Assembly (NCBI GenBank): GCA_944376795.1
Contig: CALWDW010000033.1
Coordinates: 62,001 to 126,000, forward strand
Reading direction: 5' to 3'
DNA: 64,000 nucleotides
DNA from: an uncultured Christensenellaceae bacterium
GTDB lineage: Bacteria; Bacillota; Clostridia; Christensenellales; UMGS416
The stretch's first letter is position 1. The number at the start of each line of letters is the position of its first letter. Positions 32,952 to 41,668 of this stretch are shown piece by piece. A program made the position numbers and the translations under genes. The notes beneath the pieces were generated by a model. It saw only the letters and a list, made by a program, of their open reading frames with translations. It made no database searches and was not told the DNA's origin.

Positions 32952-34211
32952 CTATCCTCCTATAACGCTCACGGTAATCGTCCCCGCAATGTCTTGCAGT
33001 TTTTCTGCAGGAAGCGTCACTTTTTCCATTTCCCCTGGTGTCATGACGGACTTCTTCTTTTGCAGAAGCGTCTTGTCCCCTGCCTGGATGGTAAGAGTGG
33101 CCGGCTTAAAGACACCGCGGGTCCGCAGATAAATGTCCACATCTTCGTCCCCGGGAACAATGCGCTGCGGAACCGTGTAGGAAACTCCAGAGCCATTTTG
33201 GACGGAAACCGTTATTCCTTCGGGCTTGCGGTCCTGCATTATATAGTCAGCTGCAGCAATCCCCGCCGTTTGGGCCTCCATGCTAACATTGTCAACCAGA
33301 TCATGCACATGAAGCACATTTCCACAGGCAAAAATCCCCTCTACGCTGCACTGCCTATGTTGATCTACCATAGCGCCCTTCGTCCGAGAATCCATTTGAA
33401 TCCCTGCGGCCTCGGTGAGCTCATTCTCTGGCAAAAGTCCCACAGATAGCAACAGGGTATCGCAGGGAATGTATTCAAAGGTAGATGGAATGGGCTTACG
33501 ATCCCCGTCAACCCGTGCGATCGTCACTCCTTCCACCCTGCTCTTCCCGTGGATCTGCACCACAGTATGCTCAAAGCGGAGAGGAATGTCGTTGTCCTCC
33601 AAGCATTGCACAATATTGCGCGTCAAGCCACTGGAATAGGGCATCAGCTCGCAAACCAATTTTACCTTGGCTCCTTCCCAAGTTAGGCGCCGCGCCATAA
33701 TGAGTCCTATGTCGCCCGATCCCAGTATAACAATCTCCTTACCCGGCATATAGCCTTCCATATTGACAAGGCGCTGGGCACAGCCGGCAGTGTAAACCCC
33801 CGCGGGTCGGGTTCCCGGAATATTCAACGCCCCTCTCGTGCGCTCCCGGCAGCCCATGGCGAGGATAATGGCTTTCCCCGAGAGAACCATGAGCCCATCC
33901 TGAGCATTGACAGCCACAACTTCTCGCTGATTTGTGATCTCCAAAACCATGGTATCGGTCTTGCAGACAATGGAACTATCCTGCACACGGTCAATAAAGC
34001 GCTGCGCGTATTCAGGACCTGTCAGTTCCTCGCCGAAAAGGTGCAGGCCAAAACCATGATGAATGCATTGCTGCAGAATGCCTCCGAGCTGGCGGTCTCG
34101 CTCCAGGATCACGATATTCTCCTGGGGAATACCTCTCTCGCTGCAGGCTAAGGCTGCGGCCAGCCCAGCCGGTCCGCCTCCTACCACGATGACGTCCCAT
34201 TCCTTACGCAT
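32952..34211 (-). CDS. NAD(P)/FAD-dependent oxidoreductase, GlpB-like partner
   Basis: A 419-residue flavoprotein. The N-terminal FAD-binding GGGPAGLAAALACSE and the second Rossmann motif ILGSGDIGLIMARRL (NAD(P)) fit the pyridine nucleotide-disulfide oxidoreductase superfamily; a further signature is NVSMEAQTAG near the C-terminus. The start is the ATG after GGAGGATCAGACGC, overlapping the GlpA-like stop by 8 bases. With the upstream GlpA-like and downstream DUF1667 genes it forms the common three-gene dehydrogenase set. It may pass electrons from glycerol-3-phosphate oxidation to NAD(P). Confidence 0.85.
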   Translation of the reverse strand: MRKEWDVIVVGGGPAGLAAALACSERGIPQENIVILERDRQLGGILQQCIHHGFGLHLFGEELTGPEYAQRFIDRVQDSSIVCKTDTMVLEITNQREVVAVNAQDGLMVLSGKAIILAMGCRERTRGALNIPGTRPAGVYTAGCAQRLVNMEGYMPGKEIVILGSGDIGLIMARRLTWEGAKVKLVCELMPYSSGLTRNIVQCLEDNDIPLRFEHTVVQIHGKSRVEGVTIARVDGDRKPIPSTFEYIPCDTLLLSVGLLPENELTEAAGIQMDSRTKGAMVDQHRQCSVEGIFACGNVLHVHDLVDNVSMEAQTAGIAAADYIMQDRKPEGITVSVQNGSGVSYTVPQRIVPGDEDVDIYLRTRGVFKPATLTIQAGDKTLLQKKKSVMTPGEMEKVTLPAEKLQDIAGTITVSVIGG

Positions 34212-35679
34212 GCGTCTGATCCTCCCCGTTCCTTCCGTCTTCTTTAATCTTTCCGCAGACCATCCAGGACCCTTTGCCAAACTTCGTGACCTCCTGGAGA
34301 TCCATCCCCGTTTCCCGCGCCAGAATCTCCATCACGCGGGGAGAACAGAATCCTCCTTGGCATCGTCCCATGCCAGCGCGTGTCCTCCGCTTAATTGCAT
34401 CAATGGAGCGGGCTGGTACCGGACTATGAATCGCAGCGACAATTTCAGCCTCTGTAACGGTTTCACAACGGCAGATAATCCTTCCATACAGAGGATTATG
34501 GGCAATTGCTTCCGCCTTTTCTTTGCGATTCATGTGACGGAAGGGCTTGGTATGCTCGCGATGCGGCGAAAAGTCCGGTCGTTCACGGAGAGGCAGTCCC
34601 CCATCTCGTAAAAGATCCCGAACATACAAAGCGATAGCCGGCGCAGAGCTCAGGCCCGGAGAACAAATCCCCGCGACATTGACGAAGTTCTCTACCGTAC
34701 CTGAGCGTTCAATCAAGAAATCATGCTTCTCCTTCAACACTGCACGGATTCCGGAGAAGGATGTAATGACATTATAAAGATGCAAGTCGGGCACCGAAAG
34801 CCGAGCACAGCGGGTCAGCGCATCCATACCGCTTTGGGTGGTAGAAGTATCTTCTCGATCCTGCATATCCAGGGCCGTAGGGCCGGCAAATACATTGCCG
34901 TCAACCGTAGGGCTTACCAGCACGCCCTTGCCCATGGCCGTCGGCGGCTGGAAAATGACAGTAGAAACAACGGTACCCTCTTTACGATCAAGGAGCATAT
35001 ACTCTCCCTTCCTGGGACAAATTGTAAAAGGCGCGCCGCCTGCCAAAGCGTTGATGCAGTCAGCGTAGACTCCCGCCGCATTGATAACCCAGGAAGCGGA
35101 TATTTTTCTTCCATCAGCTGCGGAGATTTGCCACGCGTCCTTGTCTCGCTGCAGGGAACGCACCTCAAAGTCTGTCAGGATGGACACGCCGTTGACAGCT
35201 GCGTTCTCACACAGGGCAATGGTTAATTCATAAGGACAGGTAATGGCCGCAGAGGGCGCCCAAAGAACACTCTGAACCTCTGGACTTAGGTGTGGCTCCC
35301 GTTCTCTTGCCCAGTCCCCCGTCTGAATTGACATATCCGGCACGCCGTTTTGTATACCTTGCTGATAGAGTTTCTCCAGATGCACTTCGTCTTCCGGAGA
35401 AAACGCCAACACCATTGATCCAATGGGTTTGTAGGGCACTTGAAGTTCTGCGCAGAGACTCGCCATCATAGCGTTTCCTTGAACGTTGAAGCGAGCCATG
35501 AATGTACCGGGATCACAGTCATACCCCGCATGAACAATAGCACTGTTGGCCTTGGATGCGCCCGAAGCAACATCACTCCCTTTTTCAACGACAGCGATGG
35601 CAAGCTGATATCGGGATAACTCCCGAGCAATGGCGGCGCCAGAAACGCCTGCGCCGATAATGACTACGTCGTACTGCAT
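34204..35679 (-). CDS. FAD-dependent oxidoreductase, GlpA-like with C-terminal BFD [2Fe-2S] domain
   Basis: A 491-residue flavoprotein of the DAO/GlpA family. FAD motif IIGAGVSGAAIARELS at the N-terminus, conserved KANSAIVHAGYDCDPG around 49-64, and a C-terminal bacterioferredoxin-like (2Fe-2S) domain with four Cys (CRCE, then CQGGFC). The likely reaction is oxidation of sn-glycerol-3-phosphate to dihydroxyacetone phosphate. The gene follows glpP and a terminator, so expression is expected to depend on GlpP. Related L-2-hydroxyglutarate oxidases share this fold and are an alternative. Confidence 0.85.
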   Translation of the reverse strand: MQYDVVIIGAGVSGAAIARELSRYQLAIAVVEKGSDVASGASKANSAIVHAGYDCDPGTFMARFNVQGNAMMASLCAELQVPYKPIGSMVLAFSPEDEVHLEKLYQQGIQNGVPDMSIQTGDWAREREPHLSPEVQSVLWAPSAAITCPYELTIALCENAAVNGVSILTDFEVRSLQRDKDAWQISAADGRKISASWVINAAGVYADCINALAGGAPFTICPRKGEYMLLDRKEGTVVSTVIFQPPTAMGKGVLVSPTVDGNVFAGPTALDMQDREDTSTTQSGMDALTRCARLSVPDLHLYNVITSFSGIRAVLKEKHDFLIERSGTVENFVNVAGICSPGLSSAPAIALYVRDLLRDGGLPLRERPDFSPHREHTKPFRHMNRKEKAEAIAHNPLYGRIICRCETVTEAEIVAAIHSPVPARSIDAIKRRTRAGMGRCQGGFCSPRVMEILARETGMDLQEVTKFGKGSWMVCGKIKEDGRNGEDQTHA

Positions 35680-35806
35680 ACTTTGATCTTCCTCCGCAAA
35701 AGTCTCTTCCCACAACCAATGCAAAAAAAGCACGCTAAAAACACCTCTTGCAAAAGGCTGTTTTGCGGCTCTCCTTTCTCTGCCGAACTATTTGGTTACA
35801 AAAAAG

Positions 35807-35851
35807 TATACCACCTGTCCTCCATTCCCGTCAATGGACGCAGGTGGTATA
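35807..35851 (-). terminator. Leader terminator between glpP and the GlpA-like gene, probable GlpP target
   Basis: An 11-bp outer stem (TATACCACCTG) and a 6-bp inner stem, followed on the minus strand by CTTTTTTG. It lies about 125 bases before the GlpA-like start. As an intrinsic terminator the call is firm. That GlpP bound to glycerol-3-phosphate overrides it is inferred from the B. subtilis glpD/glpF leaders and the adjacent gene. Confidence 0.75.
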
Positions 35852-35894
35852 TTTGTACAGTATTTCTAGGCAATTTGCCGGGTGCCATACGGCG

Positions 35895-36497
35895 TTAAAG
35901 GTTCCAGAGAGCCTCTTGGCTGGTAGAGACAGCCAACGCTCCAGCGGCAAGGGCGCGCATGGCTTCCCGCTTCTCGGTAATCATTCCCCCGGCAATCACC
36001 GGGCGCCGAGATTCACAAGAGAACTGGGAAATGGCTTTATCCAGCAGGCCGGGCATAAGCTCAACCATGTCAGGCCGCGCTTCCGAAACCAGGGCAATGC
36101 CGCTAGCCAAAGAGGCGGAATCCAAGAGGAACATTCTCTGTACGGTACACAGCCCTTCTTCGGCAGCCGTCCGCAGGAGGCTGGTGCGTGTGGATATCAT
36201 GCCATCAGCATGCCATACCCGGGAAAGGAAGCGTACACCCGCTGCATCCCGGCCAATCCCCTCTACCAGATCAATGTGGAGAAAGATTTTCTTTCCGCCT
36301 TGCCGCAGCATATCCATCATGTTGGGCAACGTAAGAATGTCCCCACCCAGAATAAACGCAACGCCCACCGGAGAGGCTGCGGCTTTTTCGGCCGCTCGCA
36401 GGTTTTTTACTGCCGCAATGATGGGATTTGTCTCCAAAATGGCCCTGTACTCACGCAGCGTACCCATGTGATCAGGCTGTTTCCACTGCAGCAGCAT
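35895..36497 (-). CDS. glpP: Glycerol-3-phosphate-responsive antiterminator GlpP
   Basis: A 200-residue TIM-barrel RNA-binding antiterminator. Typical segments: NPIIAAVKN, FLHIDLVEGIGRD, GMISTRTSLLRTA, QRMFLLDS, DMVELMPG and VIAGGMITEKRE. In B. subtilis GlpP binds the glpD leader RNA with glycerol-3-phosphate and prevents termination. The start is ambiguous: the ATG here (GTGGGGGCTCCAGG upstream, overlapping the acyl-CoA ligase by 26 bases) or MGTLREY 10 codons later, which matches known N-termini. It is downstream of a T-box-controlled gene, so its level may follow that signal. Confidence 0.93.
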   Translation of the reverse strand: MLLQWKQPDHMGTLREYRAILETNPIIAAVKNLRAAEKAAASPVGVAFILGGDILTLPNMMDMLRQGGKKIFLHIDLVEGIGRDAAGVRFLSRVWHADGMISTRTSLLRTAAEEGLCTVQRMFLLDSASLASGIALVSEARPDMVELMPGLLDKAISQFSCESRRPVIAGGMITEKREAMRALAAGALAVSTSQEALWNL

Positions 36498-38136
36498 CCT
36501 GGAGCCCCCACTGCTCCACGGCCATGGTGCGCATCTTATACTTCTGAATCTTGCCGCTGGCCGTCATGGGGAAGGAATCCATGAACCAAACATAGCGCGG
36601 AGCCTTGAAGCGCGAGAGTTTTTCCTTGGTGTACTGAATCAGCTCCTCAGCTGTTACACTTTCCCCTTCCTTCAGGATAACGCAGGCCATGACCTCTTCT
36701 CCGTACTTAATGTCCGGCACTCCTATAACCTGGACATCCTTGACGCTGGGATGGGTATAGAGGAATTCCTCCAGTTCCCGCGGGTAGATATTCTCGCCGC
36801 CCCGAATGATCATATCCTTCAGCCGGCCCGTTATCTTGAAGTAGCCGTTCTTGTCCATGGTGCCCAGGTCCCCGCTGTGCAGCCATCCATTCTCGTCAAT
36901 GGCAGCGCGGGTCGCTTCCGGCATCTTATAATACCCCTTCATTACGCAATAACCACGAATCACGATCTCTCCTACCGTATCGTAAGGCATATCGGCACCC
37001 GTTTCGGGGTCGACAATCTTGACTTCCGTGTGGGGAAGCGTGCGACCGACTGTGTTCACCCGGGCTTCTAGGGGATCGTCCGTGGTGGTCTGGGTAACAA
37101 CAGGCGAGGACTCAGTTTGCCCGTAGGAGATGGTGATTTCCCGCATCCCCATCTCTTCAATCACCTGGCGCATGACTCGAATGGGACAAGGAGATCCGGC
37201 CATAATGCCCGTACGAAGCCCCGGGAAAGAGAATTCATGGAAACGCTCATGTTCCAGGATGGCAATAAACATGGTGGGCACGCCATGGAGCGCCGTACAG
37301 TGCTCATTTTGGACTGCTTCCATGACTTTAACAGGATGGTAAACCTCAACCATACACATAGAAGTCCCGTGGGTTACACAAGCCATGACGCCCAGCACGC
37401 ATCCAAAGCAATGGAAGAGCGGAACAGTAATACACAACCTATCCGCAGGTGAAAACTTCATACAGTCACCGATAAACTGGCCATTGTTGACGATATTATA
37501 ATGGGTCAGCATAACGCCCTTCGGAAATCCGGTGGTACCAGAGGTGTACTGCATATTGACAACATCGTCCGGCGTTGTAGCGGCAGTTGCCTCATCCAAA
37601 ACGCTGTCCGGAACCTGCTCGGCCAGCGTATACAGGTCGGAAAAGGCGAGCATGCCCTTTGAAGGCGTGTCTCCTGCAAAGATAACGTTTTTGAGGTATG
37701 GAAGGTTCGGATCCTCCAGTTTTCCGGGCTCACTGTCTTTAAGCGTCGGGCACAGCTCGTTGATACAATCCACATAACTGTAGCCCTTAAAGCTGTCAAT
37801 CATGACAAGCGTCGTCGAATCCGACTGCTTCAGCAAATACTCCAGCTCATAAATCTTGTAAGCTGTATTGACAGTAACCATGACCGCGCCCATGAGCGCT
37901 GTAGAAAACTGGATAATCAGCCACTCTGGCACGTTGGTAGCCCATATAGCCACATGATCTCCCTTTTTCACGCCGAGTGCCATCATGCCTCGCGCTGCTT
38001 TACGGCAGATTTCATAGAACTCCTTGAAAGTCCATCGGATTCCACAGCTAGGATAGATGATAAATTCCTGATCCGGCCGCTCGTTTACGTTCCAGAGCAA
38101 AATATCGGTAATGGTCTTATACTGCAAATCTCTCAT
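36472..38136 (-). CDS. AMP-binding acyl-CoA ligase (medium/long-chain fatty acid type)
   Basis: A 554-residue adenylate-forming enzyme of the ANL superfamily. P-loop YTSGTTGFPKGV (197-208), motif YGQTES, the hinge GRLKDMIIRGGENIYP, and the catalytic Lys in MTASGKIQK. It most resembles AMP-dependent fatty acyl-CoA ligases, activating a carboxylate through an acyl-AMP. The gene starts 30 bases after a T-box terminator and is followed by overlapping glpP. Start ATG after GGATGACCAACT. A carboxylate other than a fatty acid cannot be excluded; T-box control is unusual for this family. Confidence 0.9.
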   Translation of the reverse strand: MRDLQYKTITDILLWNVNERPDQEFIIYPSCGIRWTFKEFYEICRKAARGMMALGVKKGDHVAIWATNVPEWLIIQFSTALMGAVMVTVNTAYKIYELEYLLKQSDSTTLVMIDSFKGYSYVDCINELCPTLKDSEPGKLEDPNLPYLKNVIFAGDTPSKGMLAFSDLYTLAEQVPDSVLDEATAATTPDDVVNMQYTSGTTGFPKGVMLTHYNIVNNGQFIGDCMKFSPADRLCITVPLFHCFGCVLGVMACVTHGTSMCMVEVYHPVKVMEAVQNEHCTALHGVPTMFIAILEHERFHEFSFPGLRTGIMAGSPCPIRVMRQVIEEMGMREITISYGQTESSPVVTQTTTDDPLEARVNTVGRTLPHTEVKIVDPETGADMPYDTVGEIVIRGYCVMKGYYKMPEATRAAIDENGWLHSGDLGTMDKNGYFKITGRLKDMIIRGGENIYPRELEEFLYTHPSVKDVQVIGVPDIKYGEEVMACVILKEGESVTAEELIQYTKEKLSRFKAPRYVWFMDSFPMTASGKIQKYKMRTMAVEQWGLQDAAAVETA

Positions 38137-38167
38137 AGTTGGTCATCCTTTCAAAATATGATGAAAA

Positions 38168-38432
38168 ACAAAAGACCTTCGCCTCTTTCAGAGACGAAGG
38201 TCAAACTCCGCGGTACCACTCTGGTTAGGGCACTAGGCCCCCACCTCCTTCGGGCACATCCATGCCCTACCCCATATATCGGTGGGGAACCGGTCCAGCC
38301 TACTTGCTTCGGTGGACAGCTCAGGGGCCAGTTTCGCTGCATACACCACTGCCTCGCACCGACCGGCAGCTCTCTGGAGGTGGGGATACAACTACTTACT
38401 CCCCGTCATAGCCAAGGCTATGCAACTCATTG
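38168..38432 (-). promoter_or_regulatory. T-box riboswitch leader of the acyl-CoA ligase-glpP operon, specifier AGC (Ser)
   Basis: On the minus strand the T-box motif AGAGTGGTACCGCGG is at 38208-38222. Before it, Stem I shows the loop E AGTA, the terminal loop GGTCGGTGCGAG between CTGCC and GGCAG arms, and the 3' side AGC-GAA-ACTGG. GAA pairs across from AGTA in loop E, which makes AGC (38336-38338) the specifier, read by tRNA-Ser(GCU). The antiterminator (CAGAG with CTCTG, GCGGAG with CTTCGT, bulge TGGTACC) excludes the terminator stem 38174-38202. Uncharged tRNA would therefore switch the operon on. The bulge base U pairs better with A73 than with the G73 expected for tRNA-Ser, a caution. 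Confidence 0.88.
38174..38202 (-). terminator. T-box intrinsic terminator
   Basis: GACCTTCGTCTC arm with GAGGCGAAGGTC, loop TGAAA, followed on the minus strand by TTTTGTTTTT. Its 5' arm also contributes CTTCGT and CTCTG to the competing antiterminator. Confidence 0.92.
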
Positions 38433-38438
38433 GACCCT

Positions 38439-38467
38439 ATTGTACCAGAGACTTCCTCTCGTGTCAA
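38439..38467 (-). promoter_or_regulatory. Sigma-A promoter of the T-box leader
   Basis: Minus strand TTGACA (38462-38467), 17-bp spacer, TACAAT (38439-38444). It overlaps the end of the GH32 gene, so the T-box transcript starts at about 38432 and is separate from the GH32 message. Confidence 0.9.
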
Positions 38468-39843
38468 GGCAAAGGCGGAAAATTCTCGGAGTTAATTAAA
38501 GGCGTGCACCGTCCTCCGACCATGCCTTCCACAGCTATGCTTTCAAAACACTGGGTAGGAAAAAGCGTTGCGCTAAACATACGCGTACCATGATCAGCAA
38601 AGAGCGTCATAGCGCAATGATCCAATATGGCATACATATGCACAGGTCCCGTTTCTAGACGATGGATTGCATATCTGCGGCCAAAATCGGGATCGATCTC
38701 CATATTCCCGCTGTGTGTCCGGTCGAGAAAAATGCAGTTGTTGTCATCAACGCCAAACTCTACATATTCGCCAATTCCATTTTGCAGACGGATAGAAAAG
38801 GGTGCATCTCCTTCCAACTTCATTTCCATAGCCCCTTGCGGAAGCGTCTCCGACCATATATCGTACGAGTCACCGCGAAGCATCTCCATCGACGAAATGA
38901 CGTTGCCCGAAAGCCTATACCCTCGTACAGTAGGAACCAAACGAAGTTCAATGGGTAAAGACATCTGTCCACGATACCCTTCAGTAGGCATTTTATCCGC
39001 GTAAGTCCAATTGGACATCCAGCTTATCAAAACTCTACGTCCGTGGGGCTCTCCAAAAAAAGTAACACCTGCATAGCTGTCCGGACCATGATCCAGCCAA
39101 AGCGTATGGGGGCGTTCACACTCAGATAAGAATGTAGAACCGTCATATTGTCCCACAAAGTATTGCGTTCGGGATCCACCATTTTCGCGGCCCATTCCCA
39201 TGCTTACCAAAAGCACCCACTTCTCTCCCTCCGGAGTCGGCATAGGAAATACATCAGGGCATTCCCAGACGCCCGGTGCGCAATTTCCTTCAGGGCCAAA
39301 GCGTCCTGTAAAGGACCAATGGATCAAGTCCTGCGAACGAAAAAACTCCACGTGATCTCCCGCCGCTAAAACAAGCCCCCACCGCTGCTCTTTTCCAAAC
39401 CAAAAGACCTTGGGATCTCGAAAATCCTTATATCCAGGATTAGGAATTACAGGATTATGGGGATACTTCTCAAAATGAATGCCATCCAAACTGTAGGCTA
39501 AAGACTGCTGTTCTAAGCCATGCGGTCCATGGTGCGTGAAAAGGCATACCAACGGCGGTTGGTCGTTATCTCCAAGACCGCTCGTATTGTTTACGTCGCT
39601 GACAGCGCTGCCAGAAAATATCATACCAAGGCTGTCGGGATACAGTGCAATAGGTTGATGCTCCCAATGCAGCAAATCCCGACTGGTGGCATGTCCCCAA
39701 TGCATGGGCCCCCAATAACAGCTATACGGATGATACTGATAAAACAAGTGATAAATCCCTTGATGGTAGACTAAGCCATTGGGATCATTGCTCCAATTTT
39801 CCTTTGGGGAAAACTGCCACTGTGGTCGATATCGCATATCCAT
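38464..39843 (-). CDS. Glycoside hydrolase family 32 beta-fructosidase
   Basis: A 459-residue GH32 enzyme (sucrose-6-phosphate hydrolase or fructanase type). Catalytic motifs: NDPNG with nucleophile D20, RDP (142-144), and EC (194-195, acid/base Glu). A five-bladed propeller is followed by a C-terminal beta-sandwich. There is no signal peptide, so the substrate is imported, for example sucrose-phosphate or short fructans. No sugar transporter is next to it. Start: ATG after GGAAGGAAACC. Confidence 0.9.
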   Translation of the reverse strand: MDMRYRPQWQFSPKENWSNDPNGLVYHQGIYHLFYQYHPYSCYWGPMHWGHATSRDLLHWEHQPIALYPDSLGMIFSGSAVSDVNNTSGLGDNDQPPLVCLFTHHGPHGLEQQSLAYSLDGIHFEKYPHNPVIPNPGYKDFRDPKVFWFGKEQRWGLVLAAGDHVEFFRSQDLIHWSFTGRFGPEGNCAPGVWECPDVFPMPTPEGEKWVLLVSMGMGRENGGSRTQYFVGQYDGSTFLSECERPHTLWLDHGPDSYAGVTFFGEPHGRRVLISWMSNWTYADKMPTEGYRGQMSLPIELRLVPTVRGYRLSGNVISSMEMLRGDSYDIWSETLPQGAMEMKLEGDAPFSIRLQNGIGEYVEFGVDDNNCIFLDRTHSGNMEIDPDFGRRYAIHRLETGPVHMYAILDHCAMTLFADHGTRMFSATLFPTQCFESIAVEGMVGGRCTPLINSENFPPLP

Positions 39844-39978
39844 TGGTTTCCTTCCCTATCGCCGTAATATGCAAAAAGCGGCGTGTTTAACGATTGATCA
39901 ATCCAATCCCAGCCTAGTTCGACTGTCTTGACCTCGATCCTTAAACATTCCGCTCCTCGCGTTACCATATGTATTACT

Positions 39979-41541
39979 TTACTTCGCAAACTCCGTAGCA
40001 CGGGTCTCCCGAATGACATTGACCTTAATCTGACCGGGATACTCCATTTCGGTCTCGATCCGATGGGCAATATCACGAGCCATCAGAAGCGCCTGCGCAT
40101 CGTCAACCTTATCGGGAAGCACAACAATCCGCACCTCACGACCGGCTTGGATAGCGTAGGACTTCTCCACGCCTTCAAAGGAGTTAGAAATCTCTTCCAG
40201 CTTTTCTAGACGCTTGATATAGCTCTCCAGTGTCTCGCGCCGCGCGCCAGGTCTAGCGCCTGAAATAGCATCGGCTGCCTGTACCAGCACAGCTTCTACG
40301 GTTGTAGGCTCGATATCGTTATGGTGAGCCTGGATAGCATGGATAATATCGCCATGCTCCCGATACTTCTTTGCTAAATCTGTGCCTATCTTCACATGCG
40401 ACCCTTCCACCTCATGATCGATAGCCTTTCCGATATCGTGCAGAAGGCCCGCACGCTTCGCAACGCGGACATTGGCTCCCAGCTCCGCAGCCATCAAGCC
40501 CGCTAGGTGTGCCACTTCAATGGAATGCTTCAAAACGTTTTGTCCATAGCTGGTGCGGTACTTGAGACGGCCCAGAACCTTGATAAGCTCGGGATGGATT
40601 CCGTTGATTCCCACTTCAAAGACCGCACTCTCGCCAGCTTCACGGATCTGCTGTTCAATCTCTTTGCGAACCTTCCCCGTCAACTCTTCAATGCGTGCAG
40701 GATGGATACGTCCATCCGCAACCAAACGTTCCAAGGTAATCCGGGCGATTTCGCGGCGCACCGGGTCAAAGGCTGAAAGGATCACCGCTTCCGGTGTGTC
40801 GTCAATAATAAAGTCCACGCCTGTTACGGTCTCCAAGGTGCGGATATTTCGGCCTTCGCGCCCAATAATCCGACCTTTCATCTCCTCGTTAGGCAGGACA
40901 ACCACCGAAACCGTGCTTTCCGCCACATGATCGGCAGCACAGCGCTGAATCGCTTGGGTAATGATATTGCGCGCGATTTTATCGGCATCCGCCTTGGCGT
41001 CCCGTTCTATATCACGGATCATCAGCGCAACATCGTGACGCGTATCCTTTTCCGCTGTCTGCATAATGATTTCGCGCGCCTCTTCGTGGGTTAAATTGGA
41101 AATCCGCTCCAATTCATGCACCTGCTGATCACAAATCTCTTGGGTTCTTTCCTGGAGCTTAGCAATCTCTTCCCGCGTGGCTGCAATCTTCTCCTCACGG
41201 CTCTCCAACCCCTGGGCTTTTTTGTCCAGAGAGTCCTCTTTCTGCTGGAGCCTGTGCTCCACACGAGTTATTTCCGCCCTGCGATCACGGATCTCATGAT
41301 CCAGCTCCGTACGCAAGGTATGTACCTCTTCCTTGGCTTCAATCAGCGTTTCCTTCTTCAGCGCTTCGGCCTGTGCGCGGGCATCATCCACGATTTGCTG
41401 CGACAATGACTCGGAACGGCCGATTTTATTCTCAATGATCGACTTGCGATAGAAATACCCTCCCAAAGCGCCTGCTGTCAGGGTACCTGCCCCTATCACA
41501 ATCTCCATAATAATACGAGCAACTTCATTCACTGGAACCAA
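39979..41541 (-). CDS. rny: Ribonuclease Y
   Basis: A 520-residue membrane-anchored endoribonuclease that initiates mRNA decay. One N-terminal membrane segment (about 8-27), a long coiled coil (about 35-200, many Glu/Arg/Gln), a KH domain ([21 protein letters not shown]), and an HD domain with HDIGKA and the C-terminal region. Start appears to be TTG after GGGGAGGTG. It has its own promoter. RicA and RicT, which direct RNase Y in Bacillus, are encoded at 0.4 and 14.5 kb. Confidence 0.96.
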   Translation of the reverse strand: MVPVNEVARIIMEIVIGAGTLTAGALGGYFYRKSIIENKIGRSESLSQQIVDDARAQAEALKKETLIEAKEEVHTLRTELDHEIRDRRAEITRVEHRLQQKEDSLDKKAQGLESREEKIAATREEIAKLQERTQEICDQQVHELERISNLTHEEAREIIMQTAEKDTRHDVALMIRDIERDAKADADKIARNIITQAIQRCAADHVAESTVSVVVLPNEEMKGRIIGREGRNIRTLETVTGVDFIIDDTPEAVILSAFDPVRREIARITLERLVADGRIHPARIEELTGKVRKEIEQQIREAGESAVFEVGINGIHPELIKVLGRLKYRTSYGQNVLKHSIEVAHLAGLMAAELGANVRVAKRAGLLHDIGKAIDHEVEGSHVKIGTDLAKKYREHGDIIHAIQAHHNDIEPTTVEAVLVQAADAISGARPGARRETLESYIKRLEKLEEISNSFEGVEKSYAIQAGREVRIVVLPDKVDDAQALLMARDIAHRIETEMEYPGQIKVNVIRETRATEFAK

Positions 41542-41616
41542 AGCACCTCCCCTCTTCTAAATCTCCCTATCAAAGCGGTTTTTACCGCACAAACAGGATC
41601 CATTCCACCTTATACA

Positions 41617-41645
41617 ATGATAATACACCGTTATCAGCCTGTCAA
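41617..41645 (-). promoter_or_regulatory. Sigma-A promoter of rny
   Basis: Minus strand TTGACA (41640-41645), 17-bp spacer, TATCAT (41617-41622). Confidence 0.7.
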
Positions 41646-41668
41646 GCGGCTCTCCGTCATCCAGCCGC

